Part shown: positions 1-8,815 of the stretch, piece after piece
Numbering within the stretch: the stretch's first letter is position 1
How the letters are laid out: every line of letters begins with the position of its first letter
Virus record (IMG/VR): IMGVR_UViG_3300044949_001245
Location: 1-64,000 of that record
Strand: one strand, 5' to 3'
DNA length: 64,000 bases
From: a virus
The notes under the pieces: generated by a model
Told to the model about the DNA's origin: nothing
What the model saw: only the letters and a program-made list of their open reading frames with translations
The model's database searches: none
Translations under genes and position numbers: made by a program

Positions 1-211
1 GCTCCGAATCAAAAATTGATATCAAATTGTTCTTGGACGAAATATCTCTGATTTTACTCTCTTTGAATTCCATCACTTTCCTAAAGTATGACTTGTCTTT
101 AGCAGCTGGGTAAATTTTGCTCCGCAGTTCAAAGTAAATATACTCACTTTGTAGAACATTAAAATACTCCAAGATGGAAATGTCTCTGTCTTTTTCTCTA
201 ATTGTGTTCAT
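1..211 (-). CDS. hypothetical protein, partial (C-terminus outside window)
   Basis: An open frame begins with ATG at 211 and stays open to the window edge, giving at least 70 residues. It starts one base after the stop of the primase gene, the same tight spacing seen throughout this operon, which supports it being translated. The visible part is charged and helical (begins MNTIREKDRDISILEYF) with no recognisable motif. Position just after helicase and primase suggests a replication-associated protein, but that rests on context only. Confidence 0.6.
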   Translation of the reverse strand, partial: MNTIREKDRDISILEYFNVLQSEYIYFELRSKIYPAAKDKSYFRKVMEFKESKIRDISSKNNLISIFDSE

Positions 212-212
212 C

Positions 213-1169
213 TTACAAAACCTTTACAACCTTTTTGTTAAATTCAACAGGATTTTTTAGCCTATCGAAAATTTCAAAAACTTCTGGGCGACTGGACTCA
301 TTTACATCCTTGTTGAAAGTGAATCCAATCTTTACGTTAAAATAGCTGTCTAATATGACACTGTACTTCTTCATTTCCTTGATAGCATCATAGTCATAAA
401 TCAAAACAACATTTTTAACACCCTTTGATTGTAGCTTTAATACCTGAAATTTGCTGATTTTCTTTCCAAATGTGGCGACACACTTGACAGAGTCATCAAT
501 ATCAAGTCCTAAATAATTGTCAATTGTAATTTTATCGAACAAACCCTCAACCACTATCACAGTCTGGGTCTTTGAATTTATTTCATCATATCCAAAAAGC
601 AGATGACTGAAGTTCACGTTTTTGGCATTATTGTAACGTAACTTTTTGCTTTCTTTCGGTATTTGTTTTGTGTACCTAGAAATATACCCCTTACACTCAC
701 CCCCCTCTTCAATTAGAAATATAACATAATTTTTCAATGATGGTACCAAGTTGGTATATCCTATTTTGTATTTTTCAAAATTTGAACTCTTTAACTTTCT
801 ACTTTTCAAATAGGCATCTTCAGAAACACGTTTGAACCCGATGGGTGGCTTGTGTAATTTTACCTCTAGCGTATCAATTTTTTCATCATCACTTTCTAGC
901 TGGAATTCATCTAGTGATTTTATTTTACTTCTATCAACACTCTTGTATTCCCCTAGAATGAACAATTTTCCAAGATGGCTTAACAACCGAACTATGTTGC
1001 CCTCTTCACCGCATTTTTTACAGTCCCAAAGTTGAGTGCTTCGACTTATGTAAAAATGTTTATCCTTACCACAGAACGGACAATCACAAACGTAATGATT
1101 TTTGGAACCAAGTTTGGGATTGGTCAGTAAACTTTTTAGCTCAATGTCATCAATTTTACTATTCTTCAT
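213..1169 (-). CDS. DNA primase, CHC2 zinc finger plus Toprim
   Basis: DnaG-type primase that would make RNA primers for phage replication. A zinc-binding module is visible at residues 30-53 (CPFC and CKKC pairs), followed by a linker and a Toprim fold with the conserved Glu at about 208 (VVEGLFDK) and the Asp-x-Asp at 259-261 (YDYDA). At 318 residues it is much shorter than bacterial DnaG and has no obvious C-terminal helicase-interaction domain, as is common in phages. The start at 1169 overlaps the end of the replicative helicase gene by 11 bp, so the two are probably translationally coupled and work together at the fork. Confidence 0.88.
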   Translation of the reverse strand: MKNSKIDDIELKSLLTNPKLGSKNHYVCDCPFCGKDKHFYISRSTQLWDCKKCGEEGNIVRLLSHLGKLFILGEYKSVDRSKIKSLDEFQLESDDEKIDTLEVKLHKPPIGFKRVSEDAYLKSRKLKSSNFEKYKIGYTNLVPSLKNYVIFLIEEGGECKGYISRYTKQIPKESKKLRYNNAKNVNFSHLLFGYDEINSKTQTVIVVEGLFDKITIDNYLGLDIDDSVKCVATFGKKISKFQVLKLQSKGVKNVVLIYDYDAIKEMKKYSVILDSYFNVKIGFTFNKDVNESSRPEVFEIFDRLKNPVEFNKKVVKVL

Positions 1170-2523
1170 CTTGGTGGTCTATTACAAGCCTGATAGTTTT
1201 TTGTCTATCATAAAATCTTGACCTTGAAAAATTAGTCACTATGGTGATAGTTCTACCACCCTTGTATTCACGCATTTTATCTTCAAAAATCCTTAACAGT
1301 GGAGCATCTTCTCCACGCTCATCTTTATTGTGTTCCTCATCGAATGTCTGGTTGAAGGTGAAGTGGTAGTCAAATGGTCTTATCTTTCCTTTATCCTCAG
1401 ACAAAAACTCCCTAGTCATAACAAAATTTGGGTCTTTTTTAAGGTCACTTGGTAGGTTGGATGCTTGTGTTGCCGTACATACTACAACATTCTGCTCCAT
1501 CGCCAACTCTTTACAAAACCTAGCAATTTTCTGTTGTCTGAACCTCTCTCCATTCACCCCATAATTAGTGTTATCACCGACCTCTAGCAATTCCAAATAA
1601 TCTATCACAACCAAATCAAAATCGCCATAAAGTTTCCTCATATCAATTAAGCTATTCCGAATGTCATGGATTGTGGCGTTGCCGAATTTTTCAAATGCTT
1701 CTACATAAATCTCACCCCTGATTTTATTCAACACCGACTTTATTTTATCAAGTCTGTTTTTCTCTATGGTAGCATTCTTTACATCATGATATAGTGCTCC
1801 TGTCCAAGCTGAGTCCAACCTATCCATCACCTGACGTTCCGTTCCCTCAATCTGAAATAGGGCAACTCTGCCTCCCCTCCTAGCTGTTTGAACGGCATAA
1901 TGAATCAACGCTTGCGACTTACCACGACCTGACTCCGCTGTGAACAATATACATTCGCCTGTCTCTGGCCCACCTTTAGTATGGTTGTCTAGCTCATCTA
2001 TCATGAACGGCACTTTGTGTCGCCTTTTATCTTCAAGAACTCTTTGTGCTTGCCTCTCTGTGAAGTTAGCAAAAACCTTATTGAAAATTTTATCTTTTAT
2101 GCTAAAGTTTGCTAAATCTTCAGCCCCTTTTATGAAAATGGAGAATGCTTCTTTTTGCTCCCCTCTGTTATATTTCTCACCAGCATTTTCAAAAAGCTCA
2201 ACAAACTTACTTTCTTTTATGAAATTTTGAAATGATTGTATTACAGCATCGGCATCAGCATCGGCTTGTTTAATCTCTGATATGAACTCCTTTACCCTCT
2301 CATCTTTCCTAAATTCTACTTGTACCAACCCCAGTGTCGGCACTTTTTCGTTATTGATATGTAATTCAATACATTTCTTCCAAAATTTCTTTTCGTGCTC
2401 ATGTACCAAATATGAATACTTCAAGTGCTGTCTCAGCAACTCAAATATGTTATTATCATTGAAGGCACAATTAAATAACTCCAGCACAAACTCCGATGAT
2501 AGTTCCTCTTTTTTACTACTCAT
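1159..2523 (-). CDS. replicative DNA helicase, DnaB-like
   Basis: Hexameric 5'-3' replicative helicase of the DnaB/RecA-fold family. The Walker A motif AESGRGKS lies at residues 196-203. The Walker B strand with Asp (LVVIDYLELL) lies near 304-312, followed by the ATQAS segment typical of motif H3. The first ~140 residues form a helical N-terminal region, as in DnaB. At 454 residues the length is normal. It sits directly upstream of the primase gene, forming a compact helicase-primase pair, and overlaps the preceding gene by 8 bp. Confidence 0.9.
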   Translation of the reverse strand: MSSKKEELSSEFVLELFNCAFNDNNIFELLRQHLKYSYLVHEHEKKFWKKCIELHINNEKVPTLGLVQVEFRKDERVKEFISEIKQADADADAVIQSFQNFIKESKFVELFENAGEKYNRGEQKEAFSIFIKGAEDLANFSIKDKIFNKVFANFTERQAQRVLEDKRRHKVPFMIDELDNHTKGGPETGECILFTAESGRGKSQALIHYAVQTARRGGRVALFQIEGTERQVMDRLDSAWTGALYHDVKNATIEKNRLDKIKSVLNKIRGEIYVEAFEKFGNATIHDIRNSLIDMRKLYGDFDLVVIDYLELLEVGDNTNYGVNGERFRQQKIARFCKELAMEQNVVVCTATQASNLPSDLKKDPNFVMTREFLSEDKGKIRPFDYHFTFNQTFDEEHNKDERGEDAPLLRIFEDKMREYKGGRTITIVTNFSRSRFYDRQKTIRLVIDHQDEE

Positions 2524-3127
2524 TTTTATATCCTCTTAATTTAGAAACGATGGGATATTGCTCTTTCAATTGCTCCTTACACTTGTCTTTATACTTACAC
2601 TCCATACAAAATTTCGACTTGTGATGATAAAGTGTAGTGTTCAGTGTACAATTAACAAATCCTTTCGCTGTGTTAAAAAACATTTCCTTTTCAAACTCTT
2701 CAACTTCACGAACCTCCAACATGGTCTTTGACCACCCCTCATTACGAACTCCATCCAGCTTAAAAACAACCTTTTTCTTCAAATTTTTACGCACAATGAT
2801 ATCGGTTGCCCTCTTGTACTTTTCTGACCTATCGAACCAACGCTTCAAGGCTTTCTTTCCAATTATCCACTCCAACTGTATGCTAGTTCCCTTGCCAAAT
2901 TTACCCTCGTGTTGGAACCAGTGATTAAATTGGAACTCCATAAAACTCTTCAAATAGTCCTCTCCAAGTATGGGTGAGTTGGTCATTTTCTTCATATAAT
3001 CAATGAAATTCAAAGTCATAGTCAATCTAGTTGTAGTCATGTTAAGTCTGAACGACTCATCGCCAGTAACCGCTTTGTAATGGTACTTGAATTTATCAAC
3101 TACAAGTTTGACCTCTTTATTTTTCAT
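2516..3127 (-). CDS. hypothetical protein with C-terminal cysteine cluster
   Basis: 203-residue basic protein of unknown function inside the replication operon, overlapping both neighbours by 8-11 bp. The C-terminus carries C-x2-C-x4-C at about residues 174-182 (FCMECKYKDKC), with another Cys near 159. That spacing could hold a zinc ion or an iron-sulfur cluster. The position between a UvsW-like helicase and the DnaB-like helicase would suit a helicase loader or a nuclease or recombination mediator, but no catalytic motif is visible. Confidence 0.75.
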   Translation of the reverse strand: MKNKEVKLVVDKFKYHYKAVTGDESFRLNMTTTRLTMTLNFIDYMKKMTNSPILGEDYLKSFMEFQFNHWFQHEGKFGKGTSIQLEWIIGKKALKRWFDRSEKYKRATDIIVRKNLKKKVVFKLDGVRNEGWSKTMLEVREVEEFEKEMFFNTAKGFVNCTLNTTLYHHKSKFCMECKYKDKCKEQLKEQYPIVSKLRGYKNE

Positions 3128-4610
3128 CGAACCATGATTTTATACTTTCTTCAATTTCTCGCATATCCTCATCCTCATAACACTCTATTCTGGAATTGCC
3201 GATGGTTTCCGAATAAACGTCCAATCTATTCAAACTATGTTCCGAAAAGTATTCACTTTCAACATCCATTATATCAATTATCACCGCCCTGTCTTTATTC
3301 TCAACCGCCCCTAGAACACGACCAGTTTTTTGAACTATGCTTGTTCCCTCTAGTCCTCCATCCGCTATTATCAGAACCTCTACTTCAGGCAATGTTATTC
3401 CTTTTTTGAATATGTTACTGGCCAATAGTATCTTGCCCCGACCTCTCAAAAATTTCTCTTTCTCTTCAACCCTCGTTTTTGAATCATCATCGCCACTTAT
3501 GAAAGGCTTTCCACTTGAGTCTGATATCAGATAGCCATGTTGTTTTGAGTTGAATAGTACAAGTGTCTTCCACTTATTCCTATCACACATGTTTATCAAA
3601 TCCAAAATAATTCTGTTCCTGTCTCTGTTCTCATGAATCAGCTTTTTAAGAAATTTGTGGTATTTTTCAGTTCCGACTAAATTCATAAACTGCTTGACTT
3701 TTTTACTATCATGAGTATGGCTTATCAGTATTGCCTTATCCAAGGCTAAATACCCCTCATCTTGTAGTCTGGATTTGGAAACATCATAAACTATGCCGCC
3801 AAAATATCCTTTCATTTTTAGATTGGAAATCAAGTTCCCCATCTGCTTGAATGGAGTGGCGGACAAACCTAGTAAAAAGTCAACGTTTGAACACTTCCTT
3901 ATGAGTTTCATTCTATTGTCGCCCAAGTATTCCTGAACCTCATCCACAATCAGAAAATTAACTTGTTTGAAATACCTCTCTAAATCCCTTGCTTCAGGCT
4001 TTTTTCTGTTGAAGACAGATGTGACTGTCTGAATCATAGCCACTGTTACTTGTTTGGGCTTTATTCCGTATGAATTTATGGTTCCAATTTCATTCTCAGG
4101 AACATTTAAGTATTTGGAAAGTTCCTCTATGGTTTGGTCAAATAAATCCGTTGTATCAACAAAAAACAATATCAAGCTATTCTCTACTTGCTCAATGACG
4201 TGTCTGATAATCTCTCCAGAAATAAATGTTTTGCCGCCACGTGTGGGGACAACCATCAGTCCGTAATTCTTTTCAAAAAAGGCAGACACCCCCTCACGCT
4301 GGTGTGGTCGCAACCGACTATCAAAAGACAAATCTGCTATCTTTACTTTTCTGTAATCTCTTTCAACTATTTGGACTGATATGTCCTCCTTATTCATATG
4401 GTAAACCGCCTCATCAATCAGTCCTATATCAAACCTGTTACTTGCGTCAAAAAGTCTGACGTGTCCATCCCAAATTCCTTTCTTGTACTTATCCGAAAAT
4501 TGTGCGCCATCCACCCAAATAGAAAAACAGTCCTTGAACTTGGAAATTTCTTTTGGTATATCAGAGTGGAACTGATACTGCTTTGCGGACACCCTTTTGA
4601 ACTCAATCAT
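3117..4610 (-). CDS. DEAD/DEAH-box helicase, UvsW-like (SF2)
   Basis: Superfamily 2 helicase, probably for branch migration, recombination-dependent replication or fork restart as in T4 UvsW. Motif I is PTRGGKT (residues 122-128), motif II is DEVQ (223-226), motif III is SAT (250-252), and motif VI is QKTGRVLG in the second RecA-like lobe. The N-terminal ~95 residues resemble the small accessory domain that precedes the helicase core in UvsW. It is the first gene of the four-gene replication run that follows the only long gap in the window. Confidence 0.88.
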   Translation of the reverse strand: MIEFKRVSAKQYQFHSDIPKEISKFKDCFSIWVDGAQFSDKYKKGIWDGHVRLFDASNRFDIGLIDEAVYHMNKEDISVQIVERDYRKVKIADLSFDSRLRPHQREGVSAFFEKNYGLMVVPTRGGKTFISGEIIRHVIEQVENSLILFFVDTTDLFDQTIEELSKYLNVPENEIGTINSYGIKPKQVTVAMIQTVTSVFNRKKPEARDLERYFKQVNFLIVDEVQEYLGDNRMKLIRKCSNVDFLLGLSATPFKQMGNLISNLKMKGYFGGIVYDVSKSRLQDEGYLALDKAILISHTHDSKKVKQFMNLVGTEKYHKFLKKLIHENRDRNRIILDLINMCDRNKWKTLVLFNSKQHGYLISDSSGKPFISGDDDSKTRVEEKEKFLRGRGKILLASNIFKKGITLPEVEVLIIADGGLEGTSIVQKTGRVLGAVENKDRAVIIDIMDVESEYFSEHSLNRLDVYSETIGNSRIECYEDEDMREIEESIKSWFDEK

Positions 4611-4913
4611 GCTTTACAAATTAAAAAATTTTTACTCAGAAGCAAAGGTCTCAAAATCAAACCCCCTTTCCCCCTAGATGTTTTTACTCATCGCATTAGG
4701 CTGATAGTGCTCACAACCCCCTGAAAAGAACCACTACCATTTATCTCGTTTTTAGGTAACTTTGCTAGTCCACCCATCAACCTACTTATATTTGATTTTT
4801 AGTTTATATTCCTGTCTTGGAGTAAATGTGGTCTAGTTTAATGAGGTGTGCTCAGACTGGACTACCCCACACTCACCCCTACTTCGTCAACCTGCAGCCT
4901 TGTCTCCACTGGA
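4611..4913. other. intergenic region, possible promoter for replication genes
   Basis: No gene is supported in this gap. On the minus strand, at 4636-4650, the sequence GACCTTTGCTTCTGA closely resembles the -7 region TACCTTTACTTCAGA of the two strong promoters at 50972 and 55967. It lies about 30 bases upstream of the helicase start, the same distance as in those copies. The matching upstream TTG at 19 bases is missing, so this may be a weaker or differently regulated version. The rest of the gap shows nothing I can name. Confidence 0.35.
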
Positions 4914-4946
4914 TATAAATAAAAATGCCCCACTATTGCGGGGCAA
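4914..4946 (-). terminator. rho-independent terminator after the tail genes
   Basis: A 6-bp stem TGCCCC (4926-4931) pairs with GGGGCA (4940-4945) around an 8-base loop. On the minus strand it is followed by a T-rich run at 4914-4925. It lies 29 bases past the stop of the last tail gene and separates the late structural unit from the replication genes. Confidence 0.8.
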
Positions 4947-4974
4947 TTATTAAATAATGGGCTAAATAAATAAA

Positions 4975-5832
4975 TTAAGTAAATGTAAATATGACCTCAA
5001 GACACTCTTCATTGTCTCCATGCTCATCCATTGTGTTCTCATGAAACTCCGTTCCGAACTCCTCATCAAATTTTTTTTCAATTTCAAAACAACCTTTTTC
5101 TTTTGATGACTTCACTTTTCTAGTACACCATAAACCGATGGACTCACCAGGTTTCATTTGTTCAATTAGCAAAACTCCTTCATCTAAAAATCCTGATAAA
5201 TTCACTGGTTGTGATGTAGCTGTTCCAGGTGTTAATATAGAAATTGGGTCACCAGTTGATATCAAAGCCTTTCGCTGAAAGTAAACTTCCGTGTCTGACT
5301 TAAATTCGACATTGAAGTCAGCATTGTTTTCAAAAGCATCAACTAACCCAGAGACAACGTCAATTATTTCATCGCCACCCAAAGTGAAAGTAACTCCTAA
5401 AACACTCAAAACATCGCCAGCAACACCTGGTGTGAGTATTTTTAGGATACCATCCTCTCTCCTGCAATTAGGTTGGAAGAATTCAGCGTTGTACGGCATT
5501 TCATATACATTACCTATTCTTTCAATCAATATATTATCAATTGGTTCAACAGCAGCCCAAGAAAATTCAGCTTGGGCGACATCTTGTCCGAATTTCGTTT
5601 GATGTACCTGTTGTAGAATTACGTTGTTAACAGTGTTGCTTGAGTTATTTCTTAAAAAGAATGCTAGTGTAGTGTCTATTTGTTTATGCTGCTCATAGCA
5701 TCCGATGTCGTCAAACAAGACATTTAGCCTACCATTCGGAACAGGTGTGATTGAAATATAGCCACCAGTTGAGGCAGATACATCACGTTGTTCAGCGTTG
5801 GCGTGTTTGGCTCCTGATAATAAAAGTTCCAT
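4975..5832 (-). CDS. hypothetical virion protein (tail tip or fibre region)
   Basis: 285-residue acidic protein, last gene of the late structural unit and directly followed by a terminator. It is rich in beta-type sequence, with short repeats of the ILTPG type (ILTPGVAG and ILTPGTAT, about 70 residues apart), and has a strongly acidic C-terminus. No family is recognised. Its place after the collar-domain fibre suggests a receptor-binding or fibre-associated protein. Confidence 0.7.
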   Translation of the reverse strand: MELLLSGAKHANAEQRDVSASTGGYISITPVPNGRLNVLFDDIGCYEQHKQIDTTLAFFLRNNSSNTVNNVILQQVHQTKFGQDVAQAEFSWAAVEPIDNILIERIGNVYEMPYNAEFFQPNCRREDGILKILTPGVAGDVLSVLGVTFTLGGDEIIDVVSGLVDAFENNADFNVEFKSDTEVYFQRKALISTGDPISILTPGTATSQPVNLSGFLDEGVLLIEQMKPGESIGLWCTRKVKSSKEKGCFEIEKKFDEEFGTEFHENTMDEHGDNEECLEVIFTFT

Positions 5833-5837
5833 CTAAA

Positions 5838-6314
5838 TTATTCTTTTGTTGCTACAATAATGACCAATGTTGCCTTGCTATTGATTGGGACTTGTACGTT
5901 TGATATTCTGATGTCATTCAGCAAATTTTTTACGTTCCCTAGTGAGAAATCACAAGTGGTCGCTAAAACTACATCAACGTCATCTAGTATAACGTCAAAT
6001 CTTATCGGCAATCGGTATGGTTTGGTTGTGGTTGACTCATAACAAAAAACATGAAGACTCACTACATCACCAACCCCTCTTAAAATATCCTGTTGGATAT
6101 TTACATCAAAGTTGTTTCCGTGTTTTAATTCCCATGAGTATTTGTTAGCATTACTTAATTTGAAATCTTTTGTAACTCCGCCATCTTCATTAGGCACAAG
6201 CTCAGCTGAATCACCATCATATGTCCAATCAACACTTCCGCTATTGCCCACTCCAAATGAGGACATACCTGGGTCATCTTGGAACGCTATTTTATTTGTA
6301 ATTTTGATAATCAT
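5838..6314 (-). CDS. hypothetical virion protein
   Basis: 158-residue protein. I place the start at the ATG at 6314 (MIIKITNKIAF), one base past the upstream stop. The longer frame from 6332 would overlap the fibre gene by 17 bp. The sequence is beta-rich, with no Cys-rich or catalytic motif. Context between two tail-fibre-region genes suggests a small decoration or fibre-connector protein. Confidence 0.65.
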   Translation of the reverse strand: MIIKITNKIAFQDDPGMSSFGVGNSGSVDWTYDGDSAELVPNEDGGVTKDFKLSNANKYSWELKHGNNFDVNIQQDILRGVGDVVSLHVFCYESTTTKPYRLPIRFDVILDDVDVVLATTCDFSLGNVKNLLNDIRISNVQVPINSKATLVIIVATKE

Positions 6315-6315
6315 C

Positions 6316-8796
6316 TTACACAAATTTTTCAATGAATATAAATCTTGCCCACTGTGGTCTTATGTCTATTGGAGTTGGAGTTGTAGAACCTCCAGCTGTT
6401 CCTGTTGTGCCACTAAAGGTATGAGAATGCGTATGGTCATCAGTGTTGTTACCACCGCCTAGTGGTGAACCTAAATTTCTTGTGCCCCCTCTACCATATT
6501 CCGCATCCCTATATGATGCGACTGACGTACCGCTGTCTCTCAAGTAAACTCTATGTCCGTGTGTTATTGAATTTGTAGTCCCACTGAACGTATGACTGTG
6601 TGCCGGCAACATGGCTGTCGTGATAGTAACTGAATTTGAACCTCCTGTAGTTCCAGGTGTTCCTGTTACAGTTCCCATCGGAAATCTATCAGTCATATTC
6701 AAAAATCCATCTACGCCATTAAGAACGTGCCAACCCCAAAAACCTTTTTTATTTCCACTTCCTTGTGGGTCAAATGCTGTACTTATATTAAGTGCTTTTG
6801 AACCCAACATACGCACAGTTCCTTTTGGAGTCAAGTCAGTATCAAATCTGGCTATCCAATTTCCTGTATCGTCAAAAGTACAAACGATGAATAGTCCTAA
6901 TCGGTGAGATTGAGTCACATCATCCGATGTGTTATTTCTTGCGTAATAAAGGTCATTCAGTGAAAAATCGTGAATCAATGTAAAGCTAGTTGGATTCACA
7001 TAATCTTGAACCAATCTTAATTTGAAAGTGGATAACGTAATCCATTGGTCAATATGAAGCCAAAACGTGTTCCCCTCTCTAGCACCAGTGGTCTTCAAGT
7101 TGATGAACATATCGGCAGTCATAGTAAGTCCTCCAATGAAGTGTTGATACTTTTTGTCAACACCGACCTCTAGGTTGAGAACTGGCGTTGATGGTGCCAA
7201 GGAAAGTGTGCGCACTCCGAATAAATCACCTGTTATGACATCATCTTGGAAGTTCTGAAATGAGTCTGGTGCTTCACAAACTTTGATAAATCCAAGATTG
7301 GAACTACCTATGTATGGAACTTGAGTTCTATCAATCGGCAATTTTAGGTTTCCATAATCATCGTATGAGTCTTCATCGTAATGACCTATTGGGTCATTCG
7401 GAAATACTAACCAATCAGTGTATGCTTCAAATACGATGTATCGGTACATCAAGTTGTATTTGTAGCATCCATCTAATGCCGGCAACTCAATTCTTGATAG
7501 CTGCGTGTTAATTGGAAATTCAAACGTGTGCTCTAAATTTGGCCAAGGAAACACTTCAGTGGTATTTGTATCTTGGTCTTGGTCATTTGTATCTAAAATT
7601 GCCCCATCACGTCTGGCTCTTATTTCAATTCTTTCATATGGTGGTGCTATAAATAACTCATCGGACAATCCGTAATCATCAGGGTCAAGAACATCTAGTG
7701 TCAGCACTATTTGAGTTCCTGTCTTGATACTTTCTGTAATTGTTCTCCAACTTCCATTTTTAGCATAAAGCCTCCAATTGTCGAAATCTCCTGAATTGAA
7801 GAATGATGTGTCTTTGAATGTACCCCCTAGTCCAATCAAAACAGACACTTTTTTTAGGCTTGGGTCAATAGTATAAACACTAAAACGCATACCCCAAGCC
7901 AGCAGAGCAATATTTTTTGCTCTTGGCTCATTGGGCTGTTGGTACTGAACTCCCTCTACACCTATCAGCTTGTTCACCAAACTCCTATCTACAAAATCAG
8001 TCCACCATTCGCCCCATGGTCTCCACCAATCATTTCTTTTATCTTCAACCAATATTGTAGTTCCATTGCTTTTTATCCTAGCAAGATAAAATTCTTCATT
8101 AGCAAGATAGCTTGGTTTAGTGTTCAAAGTGGTTTCAAGTACCAATTCATATTCAAAGTTGTCATATTGAAAGATGAGTTGGTCTGATACAGGCACTGGA
8201 TATCCTGGCGTGAAAGTCCCCACAACCGCAAATTGTAGATTGCTCTCAGCTGTAAATGAACCTTGTAATATACATGAAGTGTTGTTATTAACCGCCACGA
8301 CTTCATAATCAAGCGCATTGCCTGCCGTGGAGTTCAAAAAACGTATCTTGGAAGGGAAATTTGGTTGTCCACGTAAAATTTTTGTGAACTCCGTTCCAGT
8401 TCCGATGACATTACCTAGTGAATCAATTGAAACTGTTCCTAGTTCCCGAACACTGTATTTGTGTTTAACACGTAACCAATACCAAAGTGAATCAGCTGGT
8501 ATCATTACATCTACTGGGACTTCATTGACTACATAACGACCTCTGATATCAATTATCATCCCTGGATTGATTATCACTTTGTCGTAACAAGCAACTCCAA
8601 ATTTTGAAACATAAAATGCGTCTTTGGTTAGGATTGAACCTGTCTCAGGCAAATCTAAATCCTTTACAATACCATATGTTTTACTATTTGCCAGAACGTG
8701 TCTTCTGTACCCCCATTCGTCCAAAAACTGGTCATTTCGGTTGAGTTCAGCCACCTCCAAAAACAAATTTGAGTTTATCTTCAAATATCCACTCAT
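6316..8796 (-). CDS. tail fibre with phage collar-type C-terminal domain
   Basis: 826-residue tail fibre. The C-terminal ~130 residues carry the metal-binding His pattern of short tail fibres (LPAHSHTF, THGH, HTHSHTF) in Gly/Thr-rich sequence and end in RPQWARFIFIEKF, the usual end of tail-collar domains related to T4 gp12. The long N-terminal part is beta-rich and probably attaches to the baseplate. This is the best candidate for a host-recognition fibre here. A motif resembling the candidate late promoter lies 29 bases upstream of its start. Confidence 0.85.
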   Translation of the reverse strand: MSGYLKINSNLFLEVAELNRNDQFLDEWGYRRHVLANSKTYGIVKDLDLPETGSILTKDAFYVSKFGVACYDKVIINPGMIIDIRGRYVVNEVPVDVMIPADSLWYWLRVKHKYSVRELGTVSIDSLGNVIGTGTEFTKILRGQPNFPSKIRFLNSTAGNALDYEVVAVNNNTSCILQGSFTAESNLQFAVVGTFTPGYPVPVSDQLIFQYDNFEYELVLETTLNTKPSYLANEEFYLARIKSNGTTILVEDKRNDWWRPWGEWWTDFVDRSLVNKLIGVEGVQYQQPNEPRAKNIALLAWGMRFSVYTIDPSLKKVSVLIGLGGTFKDTSFFNSGDFDNWRLYAKNGSWRTITESIKTGTQIVLTLDVLDPDDYGLSDELFIAPPYERIEIRARRDGAILDTNDQDQDTNTTEVFPWPNLEHTFEFPINTQLSRIELPALDGCYKYNLMYRYIVFEAYTDWLVFPNDPIGHYDEDSYDDYGNLKLPIDRTQVPYIGSSNLGFIKVCEAPDSFQNFQDDVITGDLFGVRTLSLAPSTPVLNLEVGVDKKYQHFIGGLTMTADMFINLKTTGAREGNTFWLHIDQWITLSTFKLRLVQDYVNPTSFTLIHDFSLNDLYYARNNTSDDVTQSHRLGLFIVCTFDDTGNWIARFDTDLTPKGTVRMLGSKALNISTAFDPQGSGNKKGFWGWHVLNGVDGFLNMTDRFPMGTVTGTPGTTGGSNSVTITTAMLPAHSHTFSGTTNSITHGHRVYLRDSGTSVASYRDAEYGRGGTRNLGSPLGGGNNTDDHTHSHTFSGTTGTAGGSTTPTPIDIRPQWARFIFIEKFV

Positions 8797-8815
8797 GTCT
8801 TTACAATTTTTACTT

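Noticed and set aside
4611-4974. Search for tRNA or small RNA in the only long gap
   Set aside because: No cloverleaf or conserved fold visible; the gap is explained by a terminator and a possible promoter.
6315-6332. Upstream start of the 5838-6314 gene
   Set aside because: It would lie inside the fibre gene; the ATG at 6314 follows the stop by one base.
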